Shown here in pieces: positions 38,474 through 47,860 of a stretch of 62,969 bases of DNA (its first letter is position 1; the number at the start of each line of letters is the position of its first letter). The translations under genes were made by a program, and so were the position numbers. The stretch is from Trichocoleus desertorum ATA4-8-CV12. GTDB lineage: Bacteria; Cyanobacteriota; Cyanobacteriia; FACHB-46. The DNA lies in contig JAHHIL010000026.1 of NCBI GenBank assembly GCA_019358975.1, positions 1 to 62,969 on the forward strand, given 5' to 3'. The notes under the pieces are model-generated. The model was not told where the DNA came from, ran no database searches, and was given only the letters and a program-made list of their open reading frames with translations.

Positions 38474-38511
38474 TTTTCGTTACATGCTTAGAGTGTAACG
38501 TTCTACGAAAA
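38474..38511. promoter_or_regulatory. Two overlapping inverted repeats, possible operator
   Basis: CGTTACA (38478-38484) pairs with TGTAACG (38494-38500). TTTTCGT (38474-38480) pairs with ACGAAAA (38505-38511). The two arms share CGT, so the two hairpins cannot form together. They lie 24-61 bp upstream of the aldo/keto reductase start. A regulator site is plausible. Confidence 0.45.
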
Positions 38512-38707
38512 GGCTGGAGGGGCGTTGAGGTAAGCGTTCTAAGATTTCTATACAGTTTTGATTCTGCCTAAAGATAGAACCTAAGGGCTGTAAAAATCCT
38601 AGATCTCAGTATTCGCCCCCTAAAAGGCAGCTTGAAGCCTCTATCTTGAGAAAGAAAGCTATTGTTACCAGCTGGTCAATATTGTTCTAATCAACTTTTT
38701 AGCAGAT

Positions 38708-40144
38708 ATGGAAACAGATGATTTTTCAACCGAAAACTTAGAGCCATCAGCTAGTACAGCAGCAATCTCTCAGATTAATTTATTGACCATGTTCCGGTTA
38801 GGGCTGTTTCAGATGGGCTTAGGCATTATGTCTCTGCTCACATTGGGCGTCCTGAATCGCGTGATGATTGAGGAGCTGAAGGTTCCCGCTCTAGTGACGG
38901 CTGGGGCGATCGCCATGCATCAGTTTGTGGCTCCAGCGCGAGTTTGGTTTGGCCAGATGTCTGACTCCAAACCGTTTTTAGGCCATCACCGCACAGGTTA
39001 TGTCTGGGTAGGGGCTGCCTTGTTTGCGATCGCCTCTTTCTTAGCAGTACAGGTGATGTGGCAATTAGGCATTAGCTTGCAAACTCAAGGCTGGACTCCT
39101 CAAACCTATGCTTGGGTAGGGCTGCTAGGGTTAGTTTTTGCCCTTTATGGCTTGGCGCTAAGTTCTAGCTCGACCCCCTTTGCCGCCTTATTAGTAGATG
39201 TCTCAGATGAAAATAACCGCTCTAAGCTAGTAGGCATTGTTTGGTCGATGCTGATGGTCGGCATTGTGATTGGAGCCATCATCATCAGTGTGGCGCTGAA
39301 ACCACTGGCCTTGGATGCTCCGATCGCGACTGTACAAGCGTCGATCAACCGCATATTTATGATTATTCCAGCAGCAGTGTTTGGTTTGGCGTTGCTGGCA
39401 ACGGTGGGGGTGGAGAAGAAGTACTCCTGCTACGCTTCTCGCTCCAGCTTGGTCGATCGCGAAGATAGCATTACCTTTGGTCGTGCCCTGAAGATTTTGA
39501 CCGCCAATCGGCAGACTGGGCTGTTTTTCACCTTTCTCCTGGTAATGACAATTAGCTTGTTTATGCAGGAACCTGTGCTGGAGCCTTACGGAGCGCAGGT
39601 ATTCCAGATGCAGATCTCAGAAACCACGAGGCTGAATGCTTTTTGGGGGCTGGGCACGCTGTTGGGCATTGGTTCCACAGGCTTTCTTGTAGTGCCGCGT
39701 CTGGGCAAGCAGAAGACGACTCGTTGGGGTTGCTTTTTGGTGGCATTGAGTTTTCTTTTGATTATTTCGTCGGGCTTTAGTCAAAATGCCAAACTGCTCC
39801 AAGCTGCTTTGTTCTTGTTCGGCTTGGCCTCTGGAATCACCACAACTGGAGCGATCAGTTTGATGCTCGATCTCACGGCAGCAGAAACGGCAGGCACTTT
39901 TATTGGCGCTTGGGGTTTATCTCAGGCAATGGCCAGAGCGCTAGCAACAGTGACAGGCGGAGCGGTACTCGACCTAGGCAAGAAACTGTTCAGCAATTTA
40001 GTTTTTGCTTATGGTCTGGTGTTTGCACTGCAAGCTTTGGGCATGGTGTTGGCAGTTTGGTTTTTGGGGCGGGTAAATGTGCAAGAATTTCGCAGCAATG
40101 CTAAACAGGCGATCGCAGCGGTGCTAGAAGGTGAGCTGGATTAA
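38708..40144 (+). CDS. BCD/PucC-family MFS transporter
   Basis: 478 residues with about 12 hydrophobic spans. Family features: LGLFQMGLGIMSLLTLGVLN, EELKVPALVTAGAIAMHQFV and WFGQMSDSKPFLGHHRTGYV. PucC/LhaA-type proteins are linked to (bacterio)chlorophyll delivery and antenna or photosystem assembly in the thylakoid membrane. The stop overlaps the next start (TAATG at 40142-40146), so it is translationally coupled to the IMPase-family gene. Confidence 0.9.
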   Translation: METDDFSTENLEPSASTAAISQINLLTMFRLGLFQMGLGIMSLLTLGVLNRVMIEELKVPALVTAGAIAMHQFVAPARVWFGQMSDSKPFLGHHRTGYVWVGAALFAIASFLAVQVMWQLGISLQTQGWTPQTYAWVGLLGLVFALYGLALSSSSTPFAALLVDVSDENNRSKLVGIVWSMLMVGIVIGAIIISVALKPLALDAPIATVQASINRIFMIIPAAVFGLALLATVGVEKKYSCYASRSSLVDREDSITFGRALKILTANRQTGLFFTFLLVMTISLFMQEPVLEPYGAQVFQMQISETTRLNAFWGLGTLLGIGSTGFLVVPRLGKQKTTRWGCFLVALSFLLIISSGFSQNAKLLQAALFLFGLASGITTTGAISLMLDLTAAETAGTFIGAWGLSQAMARALATVTGGAVLDLGKKLFSNLVFAYGLVFALQALGMVLAVWFLGRVNVQEFRSNAKQAIAAVLEGELD

Positions 40145-40953
40145 TGACTGATTTTTGGACGACGATTCTGGACTTTGCTGAGGCAACGACGGCGAGAGTG
40201 GGTCAACAGTTGCTAGCAGATTTTGGTCAAGCGCAAGCGGCAGAAAAAGCTGATGGTAGCTTAGTCACGCAATCCGACCAATGGGCTGACCAGGAATTGC
40301 GAGAGGCGATCGCGGCGGCTTTTCCGGAGCATGGGGTGCTGAGTGAAGAGGTGGAGCACATTTTTCCGGGAACAGAATGGTGCTGGGTTATTGACCCGAT
40401 CGATGGCACGACCAACTTTGCTCGTGGCATTCCGCTCTGGGGGATTTCTTTGGGATTGCTATATCGCGGGACACCTGTGTTTGGGTATGTGCATTTGCCG
40501 ACACTAGGGCAATCATTTCATGGGTTTTGGTATGGTGATTCTGGGCTAAGTGGGCCGACTGGGGCGTTTCTGAATCGTCAGCCAATTCACAGCAGCGCAG
40601 ATGAGCCTTCGCGGAATCACTTTTTTAGCTTGTGTGCTCGTAGTACAGCGGTGATGCAAAATCGCTTTCCTTGCAAGATTCGCATGTTGGGGGTGGCGAC
40701 TTACAATCTGCTGACTGTGGCGCTGGGTTCGACTCTGGGGGCAGTAGAGGCAACTCCAAAAATCTGGGATATTGCAGCAGTATGGGCGATCGCACAGGCG
40801 GGTGGAGCAACCTGGGTGCCTCTGGAATCGGAGTCGATTTTTCCGCTGCAAGTAGGCCAAGATTACGGGGAGCGATCGTTTCCAACTTTGGTGGTGAGTC
40901 GGGGGGAGTTGGTGTCGTTTTTTAGGCCGTTTGTGGGGTTTTTGGAGAAATAG
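40144..40953 (+). CDS. Inositol monophosphatase family protein
   Basis: 269 residues. The metal-binding motifs are GVLSEEVEH (Glu), WVIDPIDGTTNFARG (Asp, Asp) and IWDIAAVWAIAQAGG (Asp). Such enzymes hydrolyse inositol-1-phosphate, histidinol phosphate, PAP or sugar phosphates, and the substrate cannot be told here. It is coupled to the upstream pigment-type transporter by a 1-bp overlap, which suggests a shared but undefined role. Confidence 0.93.
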   Translation: MTDFWTTILDFAEATTARVGQQLLADFGQAQAAEKADGSLVTQSDQWADQELREAIAAAFPEHGVLSEEVEHIFPGTEWCWVIDPIDGTTNFARGIPLWGISLGLLYRGTPVFGYVHLPTLGQSFHGFWYGDSGLSGPTGAFLNRQPIHSSADEPSRNHFFSLCARSTAVMQNRFPCKIRMLGVATYNLLTVALGSTLGAVEATPKIWDIAAVWAIAQAGGATWVPLESESIFPLQVGQDYGERSFPTLVVSRGELVSFFRPFVGFLEK

Positions 40954-40975
40954 GGGTTGCTTGAGAAAACCAAGA

Positions 40976-41041
40976 CCTTGAGGGCACCTGCCCTCAAACT
41001 CCCGCTGAGGGACGGTTGCGTCCCCCAGACCCCCTCCAAAA
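40976..41041 (-). repeat. Double-hairpin interspersed repeat, copy 2
   Basis: Inverted relative to copy 1. Hairpins TTGAGGGCA-CC-TGCCCTCAA and CTGAGGGACG-GTTG-CGTCCCCCAG. It starts 23 bp after the IMPase stop and may act as its 3' end. Open frames crossing it (for example 40957-41223) encode the repeat, not a real protein. Confidence 0.85.
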
Positions 41042-41063
41042 GTGGTTTAGTGGTTTGGAAGTT

Positions 41064-41174
41064 CTACTTTTTGTTCATTGCCAGGACACCGCCAAATAGC
41101 ATCAGCAAGGCTCCAGCGAGGATGGCGATCGCGAGCCCGCCTAAGATCCAGTCCAGTCCAGCCGTATTTTCCAT
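41064..41174 (-). CDS. Small single-span membrane protein (36 aa)
   Basis: Reads MENTAGLDWILGGLAIAILA, then GALLMLFGGVLAMNKK and a stop. A short polar N-terminus, one hydrophobic helix of about 22 residues and a Lys-Lys end give the layout of small thylakoid or inner-membrane subunits. I could not match it to a known Psb, Psa, Pet or Ndh subunit. No strong ribosome-binding site is seen. It lies between copy 2 of the repeat and the thiC 3' region. Confidence 0.5.
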   Translation of the reverse strand: MENTAGLDWILGGLAIAILAGALLMLFGGVLAMNKK

Positions 41175-41300
41175 GTTGTGTCTGTGGGATGGCCTTCGAA
41201 AGTTATCAGAACCAAGTCAATGACTGGTTGCTGTAGGGGCAGGTTCTGTAGATGGCGTATCAACCTCGGTAAGTTCTTCTAGCTAAACCCGCCCTTGGTA

Positions 41301-41364
41301 TTTAGGAAAAGATGAGAGAACTGAAATCACCACTGAAATCACAGGGACTCTCATCTTTCCTAAA
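41301..41364 (-). terminator. Long inverted repeat at the thiC 3' end
   Basis: TTTAGGAAAAGATGAGAG (41301-41318) pairs with CTCTCATCTTTCCTAAA (41348-41364) with a single-base bulge. The spacer holds a direct repeat CTGAAATCAC. It lies 33 bp after the thiC stop and probably ends its transcript or protects its 3' end. Confidence 0.65.
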
Positions 41365-41396
41365 ATTAGGCCAAATAAATGTATTGGACAGGCTAA

Positions 41397-42866
<1,470 letters not shown>

Positions 42867-43039
42867 TTGGTTAACGATTGTATCACCTGGGTCTTGGCGC
42901 GATCACCGAGTTCTCAAATCTCAGGAAACCTAAGTCTTTTGTAATCAAGAGAGTTACGGGGTGAGGAGGCGATCGCTCGAAGCAAATAGAACTGCGATCG
43001 CTGGGGCTGGACGGATAAGCCTTAGCTCACGGCTGCTCT

Positions 43040-43414
43040 CTATTGTGGAAAGAACACAGCGGAGGAGACATGAAAAAATTCTGCCAATCCTTTAATGTGA
43101 TTAACTGTTAGCTTCCGGCGACCTTTGAGGATGTCGGACACAATAGATTCTGTCTTAAAAATGGGCACTAAGTCTTTCTGGCGAAGGTCTTGCTCCTCGA
43201 TTAATACCTTGAGCAGCTCTACTCCATAGATATCAGGAATAAGTTCTTGGGTTTGCTCATATTCATACACAAGTGTGCCCAAGAGATTGAGGTAATCTTG
43301 TTCATCAGGTGTTAACTCTCCGCGATCGATCAACGAGTCAATCACCGTTTGAGCCGCTAACATTTCCGCCTCAGATTTGATTGGTCGAGGAGGAAAAGAT
43401 TGTAGTAGTTCCAT
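43040..43414 (-). CDS. HigA-type antitoxin (XRE HTH)
   Basis: 124 residues from ATG 43414 (MELLQSFPPRPIKSEAEMLA); upstream in-frame codons to 43477 overlap the toxin remnant. The C-terminal HTH has RQKDLVPIFKTESIVSDILK and GRRKLTVNHIKGLAEFFHV. This matches antitoxins of the HigBA type. The stop of the toxin remnant lies 13 bp upstream, giving toxin-antitoxin order. Because the toxin appears broken, this may be an orphan antitoxin. Confidence 0.88.
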   Translation of the reverse strand: MELLQSFPPRPIKSEAEMLAAQTVIDSLIDRGELTPDEQDYLNLLGTLVYEYEQTQELIPDIYGVELLKVLIEEQDLRQKDLVPIFKTESIVSDILKGRRKLTVNHIKGLAEFFHVSSAVFFPQ

Positions 43415-43427
43415 GTAGGAAATAGTG

Positions 43428-43646
43428 TTACTGATTCCACGGGTCATTTTTCCAATGTCCCTTGTCGTAGTCGGCATGAGTTAAGATGTGCCGGATAAAA
43501 ATTTTCTTAGTTTGGTAGTCAATGTATGTAATCAGTCGATAGTTCTTTCCACTGATGTTGAAGACGGTTAAGTTACCCACTTGATCAGCAGAAGCAAAAG
43601 TTTGACGCAGTTCAACAAAATTATTTAGCGAGAGCGATCGCCCGAA
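43428..43646 (-). pseudogene. 5'-truncated HigB-type toxin
   Basis: The minus strand encodes FVELRQTFASADQVGNLTVF, then NISGKNYRLITYIDYQTKKI and FIRHILTHADYDKGHWKNDP, ending at TAA 43428-43430. This is the C-terminal two thirds of a HigB/RelE-like mRNA interferase. Upstream of about residue NNF the similarity stops at FGRSLSL, next to a HIP1 site, and a TGA lies in frame at 43647-43649. No ATG, GTG or TTG start exists. About 35 N-terminal residues are missing relative to a typical HigB of around 100. Confidence 0.75.
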
Positions 43647-43710
43647 TCAAAATAGAACCGCGATCGCCCTATAGGTTAAACTCTAATCAACTGGACTCTG
43701 GCTAACTGCA

Positions 43711-44469
43711 ATGTCCATTGCCAAAGATTTCACCCCTACCAATGATGAGTGGGAAGAGATTGTCTTTCCGCCCAGTGACCTGTTGAGTGACGAGCCTCCC
43801 TGGGAAACAGATTTACATCTGCGGCAAATGGTGCTGCTGATTCAGTGCTTGGAATGGTTGTGGCGCGAAGGAGGGCCTACGGCACGCAATGACTTTTACG
43901 CTAGCGGCAACTTGACGATCTACTACAGCCCTCAGCAAATCAAATCGAGAGATTTTAGAGGGCCAGACTTTTTTGTGGTTTTAGGCACAGAACGTAAGCC
44001 TCGTAAAAGCTGGGTGATTTGGGAAGAAAACGGCAAGTACCCTAACGTGATTGTAGAAATTCTTTCGGGTAGCACTGCTGCAACCGATCGAGGCTTGAAA
44101 AAGCAGTTGTATCAGGATACTTTTCGTACACCAGACTACTTTTGGTTTGCCCCTGAGACACTAGAATTTGCGGGCTTCTTCCTCACCAGTGGTCAATATC
44201 AAGCCATTGAACCGAATCCTCAGGGATGGCTCTGGAGCCAGCAACTTGGACTTTATCTAGGAATTTACGAAGACAAGTTGCGCTTCTTCACTGCCGACGG
44301 GAAACTCGTATCTAGTCCCCAGGAGGCCGCAGAACTTGCTCAACAGCAGGTGGAAGTAGCCCAGCAGCAAGTAGAGATAGCTCAGCAGCAGGCCGAAGAT
44401 GAGCGGCGGCAAAAGGATCTCCTGCTAGCAAAGTTGCGAGAGCGAGGCATTGATCCAAACGCACTTTAG
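43711..44469 (+). CDS. Uma2 family endonuclease-like protein (DUF820) with coiled-coil tail
   Basis: 252 residues. The PD-(D/E)xK-like core covers about 25-190: FRGPDFFVVLGTERKPRKSW, then NVIVEILSGST (the D...E-x-L site). The C-terminal tail is a QQQVEVAQQQVEIAQQQAE coiled coil ending in LLAKLRERGIDPNAL, as in many cyanobacterial Uma2 proteins. The real substrate is unknown. It is a single gene. Confidence 0.9.
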   Translation: MSIAKDFTPTNDEWEEIVFPPSDLLSDEPPWETDLHLRQMVLLIQCLEWLWREGGPTARNDFYASGNLTIYYSPQQIKSRDFRGPDFFVVLGTERKPRKSWVIWEENGKYPNVIVEILSGSTAATDRGLKKQLYQDTFRTPDYFWFAPETLEFAGFFLTSGQYQAIEPNPQGWLWSQQLGLYLGIYEDKLRFFTADGKLVSSPQEAAELAQQQVEVAQQQVEIAQQQAEDERRQKDLLLAKLRERGIDPNAL

Positions 44470-44508
44470 CGAATTGCCTAACTCCAAAACGATCGCTCCC
44501 ACCAACCT

Positions 44509-45975
44509 CTAGACAAAAATCCCTTGTCCAGGTGCCAAGATATTGTCGGGGTCGTAGCTTTGCTTGGAACTGATGAGTTTGCCCCACCTAGGCTGAAAAT
44601 GCTGCTTCCAATCGGCTGGCGTCATCGGAACCGTACCCACAGGATAACGGTAGCCTCCCAAAGCGCGATCGCGTTCAAACAGGTTACGGTTGGCGGCAAC
44701 CATCTGGTTAATCACGGCTGGGTCAGGTGGCGCAGTCCGCAAAATCGCGAAGAGAAAGGCAATGTTTTCTCTGGGAACTCGAAAGAGTGGCCGATTAAAG
44801 CGCCAGGTTTTGACCGGGTAGAGCAAAATTGGGCCTTGACCTGTGTCTGCCAACGTTAGTGTCGAGACGACTTCGCCGATAAAGCGATCGACCTGGCTAC
44901 TGGGTACAAACAGATTTAACCAAGGGTGAGGGAATGACCAAACGCCAATCGATTTAAGGGTTGCGACTACAGGGGCGAGACGGTTGGCGAAGTCAAAATA
45001 AGTGGGATCTGTAATTTGCTCTGAACCAGCTTGGTAGCTTAAACCAGCAAGCAACGCTACGTGATTCGGCTCATTGGGTGGCGTATAAAAGCTAACGGCC
45101 TCTATCATGTAGCGCCATCCACCATTCGGGGACGGTACTACTTGCCCTTCCACATAATCAAAGCGTTCTTCGCTAATCAACAGGCGTTGATCTTGAGTAA
45201 AGGTTGCCAGATCGTCATAGAAGAGCAGGAAAACGCGGGCTTGTTGCCTAGCAGGAATGAGACGAACGGTTGCTTGCACGATAATACCGCACTGCCCCAA
45301 ACCTGCTAGCACTGCTTCAAACAGGGGTTTATTTTGTGTAGGTGAACAAGTTTCTAGCCTTCCCTGGCCTGTGACAACTTCTAATTCCAAAACTTGATCG
45401 ACCTGTACGCCGTAGCGATGACTGGCTCCCCCAATGCCACCTGCTGACAACGTTCCGCCAATGGAAAGTTCTAGATAGTCAGTGAGAACGGGAGGGGTTA
45501 AGCCTTGAGCGATCGCAGCCTGCAAGAGTTCGAGCCAAAGTACGCCTCCTTGTACCTTCGCCCGGTCAGCGCCAATCTGGACAATTTGATTGAGGGTGCT
45601 CATGTCGATCACAATCCCTGCCTCAACTTGAGCCTGACCATTGCTGGAGTGACCCTGCCCTCGTGCCGCCACTTTGAGTTGATGAGTCCGGGCAAACTGC
45701 ACAACTTTCACAATGTCGGTTTTAGAGCCTGGTTTGAGGACCGCGATCGGTTGGCGATGCACAATATGCCCAAAGTCATCGGCTGCGGCTTGTCGCGTTG
45801 CCTCATCGGTGTAGATCGCACCGTCTAATGGTGGAAGCTCAGCTAAGTTCAGACTCGATTGGGCGTTTGCAGCAGTCACCCAAGCTCGACTAATAACATC
45901 AAACCCAATCACAGTAGTACTAGCGAGTAACCCTTGGAGAAAAGTACGGCGTGAGGAGCGATCGTGCATAAACAA
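44509..45975 (-). CDS. FAD oxidoreductase resembling cytokinin dehydrogenase
   Basis: 488 residues with a Tat signal (SSRRTFLQGLLAST). FAD-binding type-4 domain at about 75-245: AARGQGHSSNGQAQVEAG (His of GHS, likely covalent FAD site), SIGGTLSAGGIGG, LAGLGQCGIIVQATVRLIP. The C-terminal half includes FPHPWLNLFVPSSQVDRF and ends PDNILAPGQGIF, very close to plant cytokinin dehydrogenases as I recall them. It would cleave the isoprenoid side chain of adenine-type cytokinins, presumably in the periplasm. A related secreted oxidase with another substrate is possible. Confidence 0.82.
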   Translation of the reverse strand: MFMHDRSSRRTFLQGLLASTTVIGFDVISRAWVTAANAQSSLNLAELPPLDGAIYTDEATRQAAADDFGHIVHRQPIAVLKPGSKTDIVKVVQFARTHQLKVAARGQGHSSNGQAQVEAGIVIDMSTLNQIVQIGADRAKVQGGVLWLELLQAAIAQGLTPPVLTDYLELSIGGTLSAGGIGGASHRYGVQVDQVLELEVVTGQGRLETCSPTQNKPLFEAVLAGLGQCGIIVQATVRLIPARQQARVFLLFYDDLATFTQDQRLLISEERFDYVEGQVVPSPNGGWRYMIEAVSFYTPPNEPNHVALLAGLSYQAGSEQITDPTYFDFANRLAPVVATLKSIGVWSFPHPWLNLFVPSSQVDRFIGEVVSTLTLADTGQGPILLYPVKTWRFNRPLFRVPRENIAFLFAILRTAPPDPAVINQMVAANRNLFERDRALGGYRYPVGTVPMTPADWKQHFQPRWGKLISSKQSYDPDNILAPGQGIFV

Positions 45976-46412
45976 AAGCCTGCTTCAAGTACGGGGCAAA
46001 AGCGTATCCAACACAACCTCTTTAGTTTGGCTGCTCCGATAGATTTAATTCCAAGAAGAATTTCTTAAGGTTTCACTTTTGGCAGAAGCAAGGATTTTAA
46101 TTTTTCTACCTATAGATAGATGATTACGTAAAAGCTATGGGATCAAAGACTTGAATATTTGTTATTCTCAGTACATTCCAGATTTTCCAAGTGTAAAAAG
46201 TTTTGGAATCGCCTTAAATCTCTAGCGCGATCGCGACCACTCACAGCGTTATTGTTTCTCGGCCCCTTAAAGCCACTTCAGCGCCATTGCTTCCCCACCG
46301 AAACCGCATGAAGTGAATCTTGCTTTTTAGTCGTTGCAACCGAGAGCACATTGAACCTAGAGCCAGAGCGATCGCTAGGGAAAACTCCAGCTACCTGTAA
46401 GCCAAAATCACA
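45976..46412. other. Intergenic region, divergent promoters, no gene
   Basis: About 440 bp between the divergent flavoprotein and the serine-protease fusion. It holds HIP1 sites and A/T-rich tracts that can house two promoters. I see no ORF, RNA fold or repeat. Confidence 0.5.
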
Positions 46413-47792
46413 ATGAAGAAAGGACTTTGGAGCCTACTACTTGCGCTACTCATACTTTGGTCATTTTCGTTGCCAGCTTTTGCATCTCCAGCTCCGGTGC
46501 TGAGTCAAGCTCAGAGCAATACTTCTGAGAGCCTTGCTCAGGGCAATTGCCCTAGACCGCTCCAAAGTGCGATCGCTCCAGAACCATTGTCAGCAGCCAT
46601 TAGCATCAATCCTGAAGGTTTACCTCGTATTGGTGTCGCTCGCATTCGCTCTCGCATTCTGCCGGGTGTGGTCATTGGCGGGCATCATGAAGGCGTTCTC
46701 AAAATTCTTCAACAACGCTATACCGCTTCTGGGCAGTTAGATGAACAGCTAGAAGATGCAGCTTTACAAGCGATTGAGGATGAATTGGTGGATGCTGGCT
46801 ACAACGTGGGCAGATCAGAGCAGCATTCGGTGTTTGATGAGCAACTGATGGAAGAATCTGAACCCGTTAGATTCTTAGTGGGGGGCAAGATTACCAAAGT
46901 AGAACTGAATTCTTACAGTTCTTTCTTCAACAGCAGAACTTCAGACCAAAGAACGATTCAGTGGGAAATCTTCGATCGCGACACCAATAAAGTGATTGTG
47001 CGACAGGCAACTACAGGTCAGGCTGAGGTGGAGGGCATTGATAACCCTGCGGCCACCTATGAAGCAATTCGCGCCAGCTTTAAGGTTCTCCTTGCCCAGC
47101 CCAGCTTTGCTAACTCCCTACAGCAGGCGGTGGGACGAGATTTAGCGCCAACTGCGGCCAAGACTTACCAAATTGCCGCTCTGTCTAGCTCCCAACTTCC
47201 CCTCTCTACAGAGCAAATTGCTAGCCATACAATTCCTTCTGTAGTTTGGATTCGCACTCCAACGGGACGAGGTACGGGCTTTGTGATCGACTCATCTGGC
47301 TTGATTTTGACCAATCAGCATGTGGTGGGTTCCGCTTTCTCAGTCAAAGTGAAGCTGTATGATGGGTCAACCCAAACGGGACGAGTGCTGAAGCGCAATG
47401 CTGCTTTTGATGTCGCGCTGGTCAAACTCGAAGGGGACGTTGGCAATCTTCCCGCTTTAGCGATCGCGGATCTTAGTGCGGTCAAGGTGGGGCAAGAAGT
47501 AGTAGCGATTGGCAATCCCATCGCTTATTCCAACACGGTGACCAAAGGCATTGTCAGTGGCATTCGCACCATTGGTAGCCGAGACCTGATTCAAACCGAT
47601 GTTGCGATCAACCCTGGTAACAGTGGTGGCCCACTCCTAAACCAGCAAGGCGCTGTCATCGGGATTGTGACCGAAAAAATGGTGAGTCGAGGCATTGAAG
47701 GACTGGGCTTTGCCCTCCCAATCAGCGAATCCTTGCAGAATCTCGATGTGTTTGTGCAACCATCAAGATCTGCCAAGTCTATGGCTATGTAG
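46413..47792 (+). CDS. CsgG-like domain fused to trypsin-like serine protease
   Basis: 459 residues. Signal peptide at about 1-24 (LLLALLILWSFSLPAFASPA). An N-terminal CsgG/HfaB-like domain spans about 65-240: IGVARIRSRILPGVV, LEDAALQAIEDELVDAGYNV, VRFLVGGKITKVELN, IQWEIFDRDTNKVIVRQATT. The S1C (HtrA-type) protease covers about 265-455 with His303 (TNQHVVG), Asp333 (AFDVALVKLE) and Ser404 (NPGNSGGPLL). There is no PDZ domain. The pairing of a secretion-channel-type domain with a protease is unusual; the combined role is unknown. Confidence 0.85.
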   Translation: MKKGLWSLLLALLILWSFSLPAFASPAPVLSQAQSNTSESLAQGNCPRPLQSAIAPEPLSAAISINPEGLPRIGVARIRSRILPGVVIGGHHEGVLKILQQRYTASGQLDEQLEDAALQAIEDELVDAGYNVGRSEQHSVFDEQLMEESEPVRFLVGGKITKVELNSYSSFFNSRTSDQRTIQWEIFDRDTNKVIVRQATTGQAEVEGIDNPAATYEAIRASFKVLLAQPSFANSLQQAVGRDLAPTAAKTYQIAALSSSQLPLSTEQIASHTIPSVVWIRTPTGRGTGFVIDSSGLILTNQHVVGSAFSVKVKLYDGSTQTGRVLKRNAAFDVALVKLEGDVGNLPALAIADLSAVKVGQEVVAIGNPIAYSNTVTKGIVSGIRTIGSRDLIQTDVAINPGNSGGPLLNQQGAVIGIVTEKMVSRGIEGLGFALPISESLQNLDVFVQPSRSAKSMAM

Positions 47793-47817
47793 GGGTTGGG
47801 TAGTCTAACGGAGCGCG

Positions 47818-47860
47818 ATCGCTGCCCTATCGCTGCCCTATCGCTGCCCTATCGCTGCCA
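47818..47860. repeat. 11-bp tandem repeat between convergent genes
   Basis: ATCGCTGCCCT is repeated three times and then partly (47818-47828, 47829-47839, 47840-47850, 47851-47860). The first copy overlaps a HIP1-like GCGATCGC. The stop codon of the minus-strand ligase gene (47849) lies within it. Slippage is the likely origin. Confidence 0.8.

Noticed and set aside
40957-41223. 88-residue frame after the IMPase gene
   Set aside because: Its first third is the repeat peptide and the rest is antisense to the 36-residue membrane protein candidate.
47818-47860. CRISPR-like array
   Set aside because: The units are 11 bp and contiguous, with no spacers. No cas genes are in the window.
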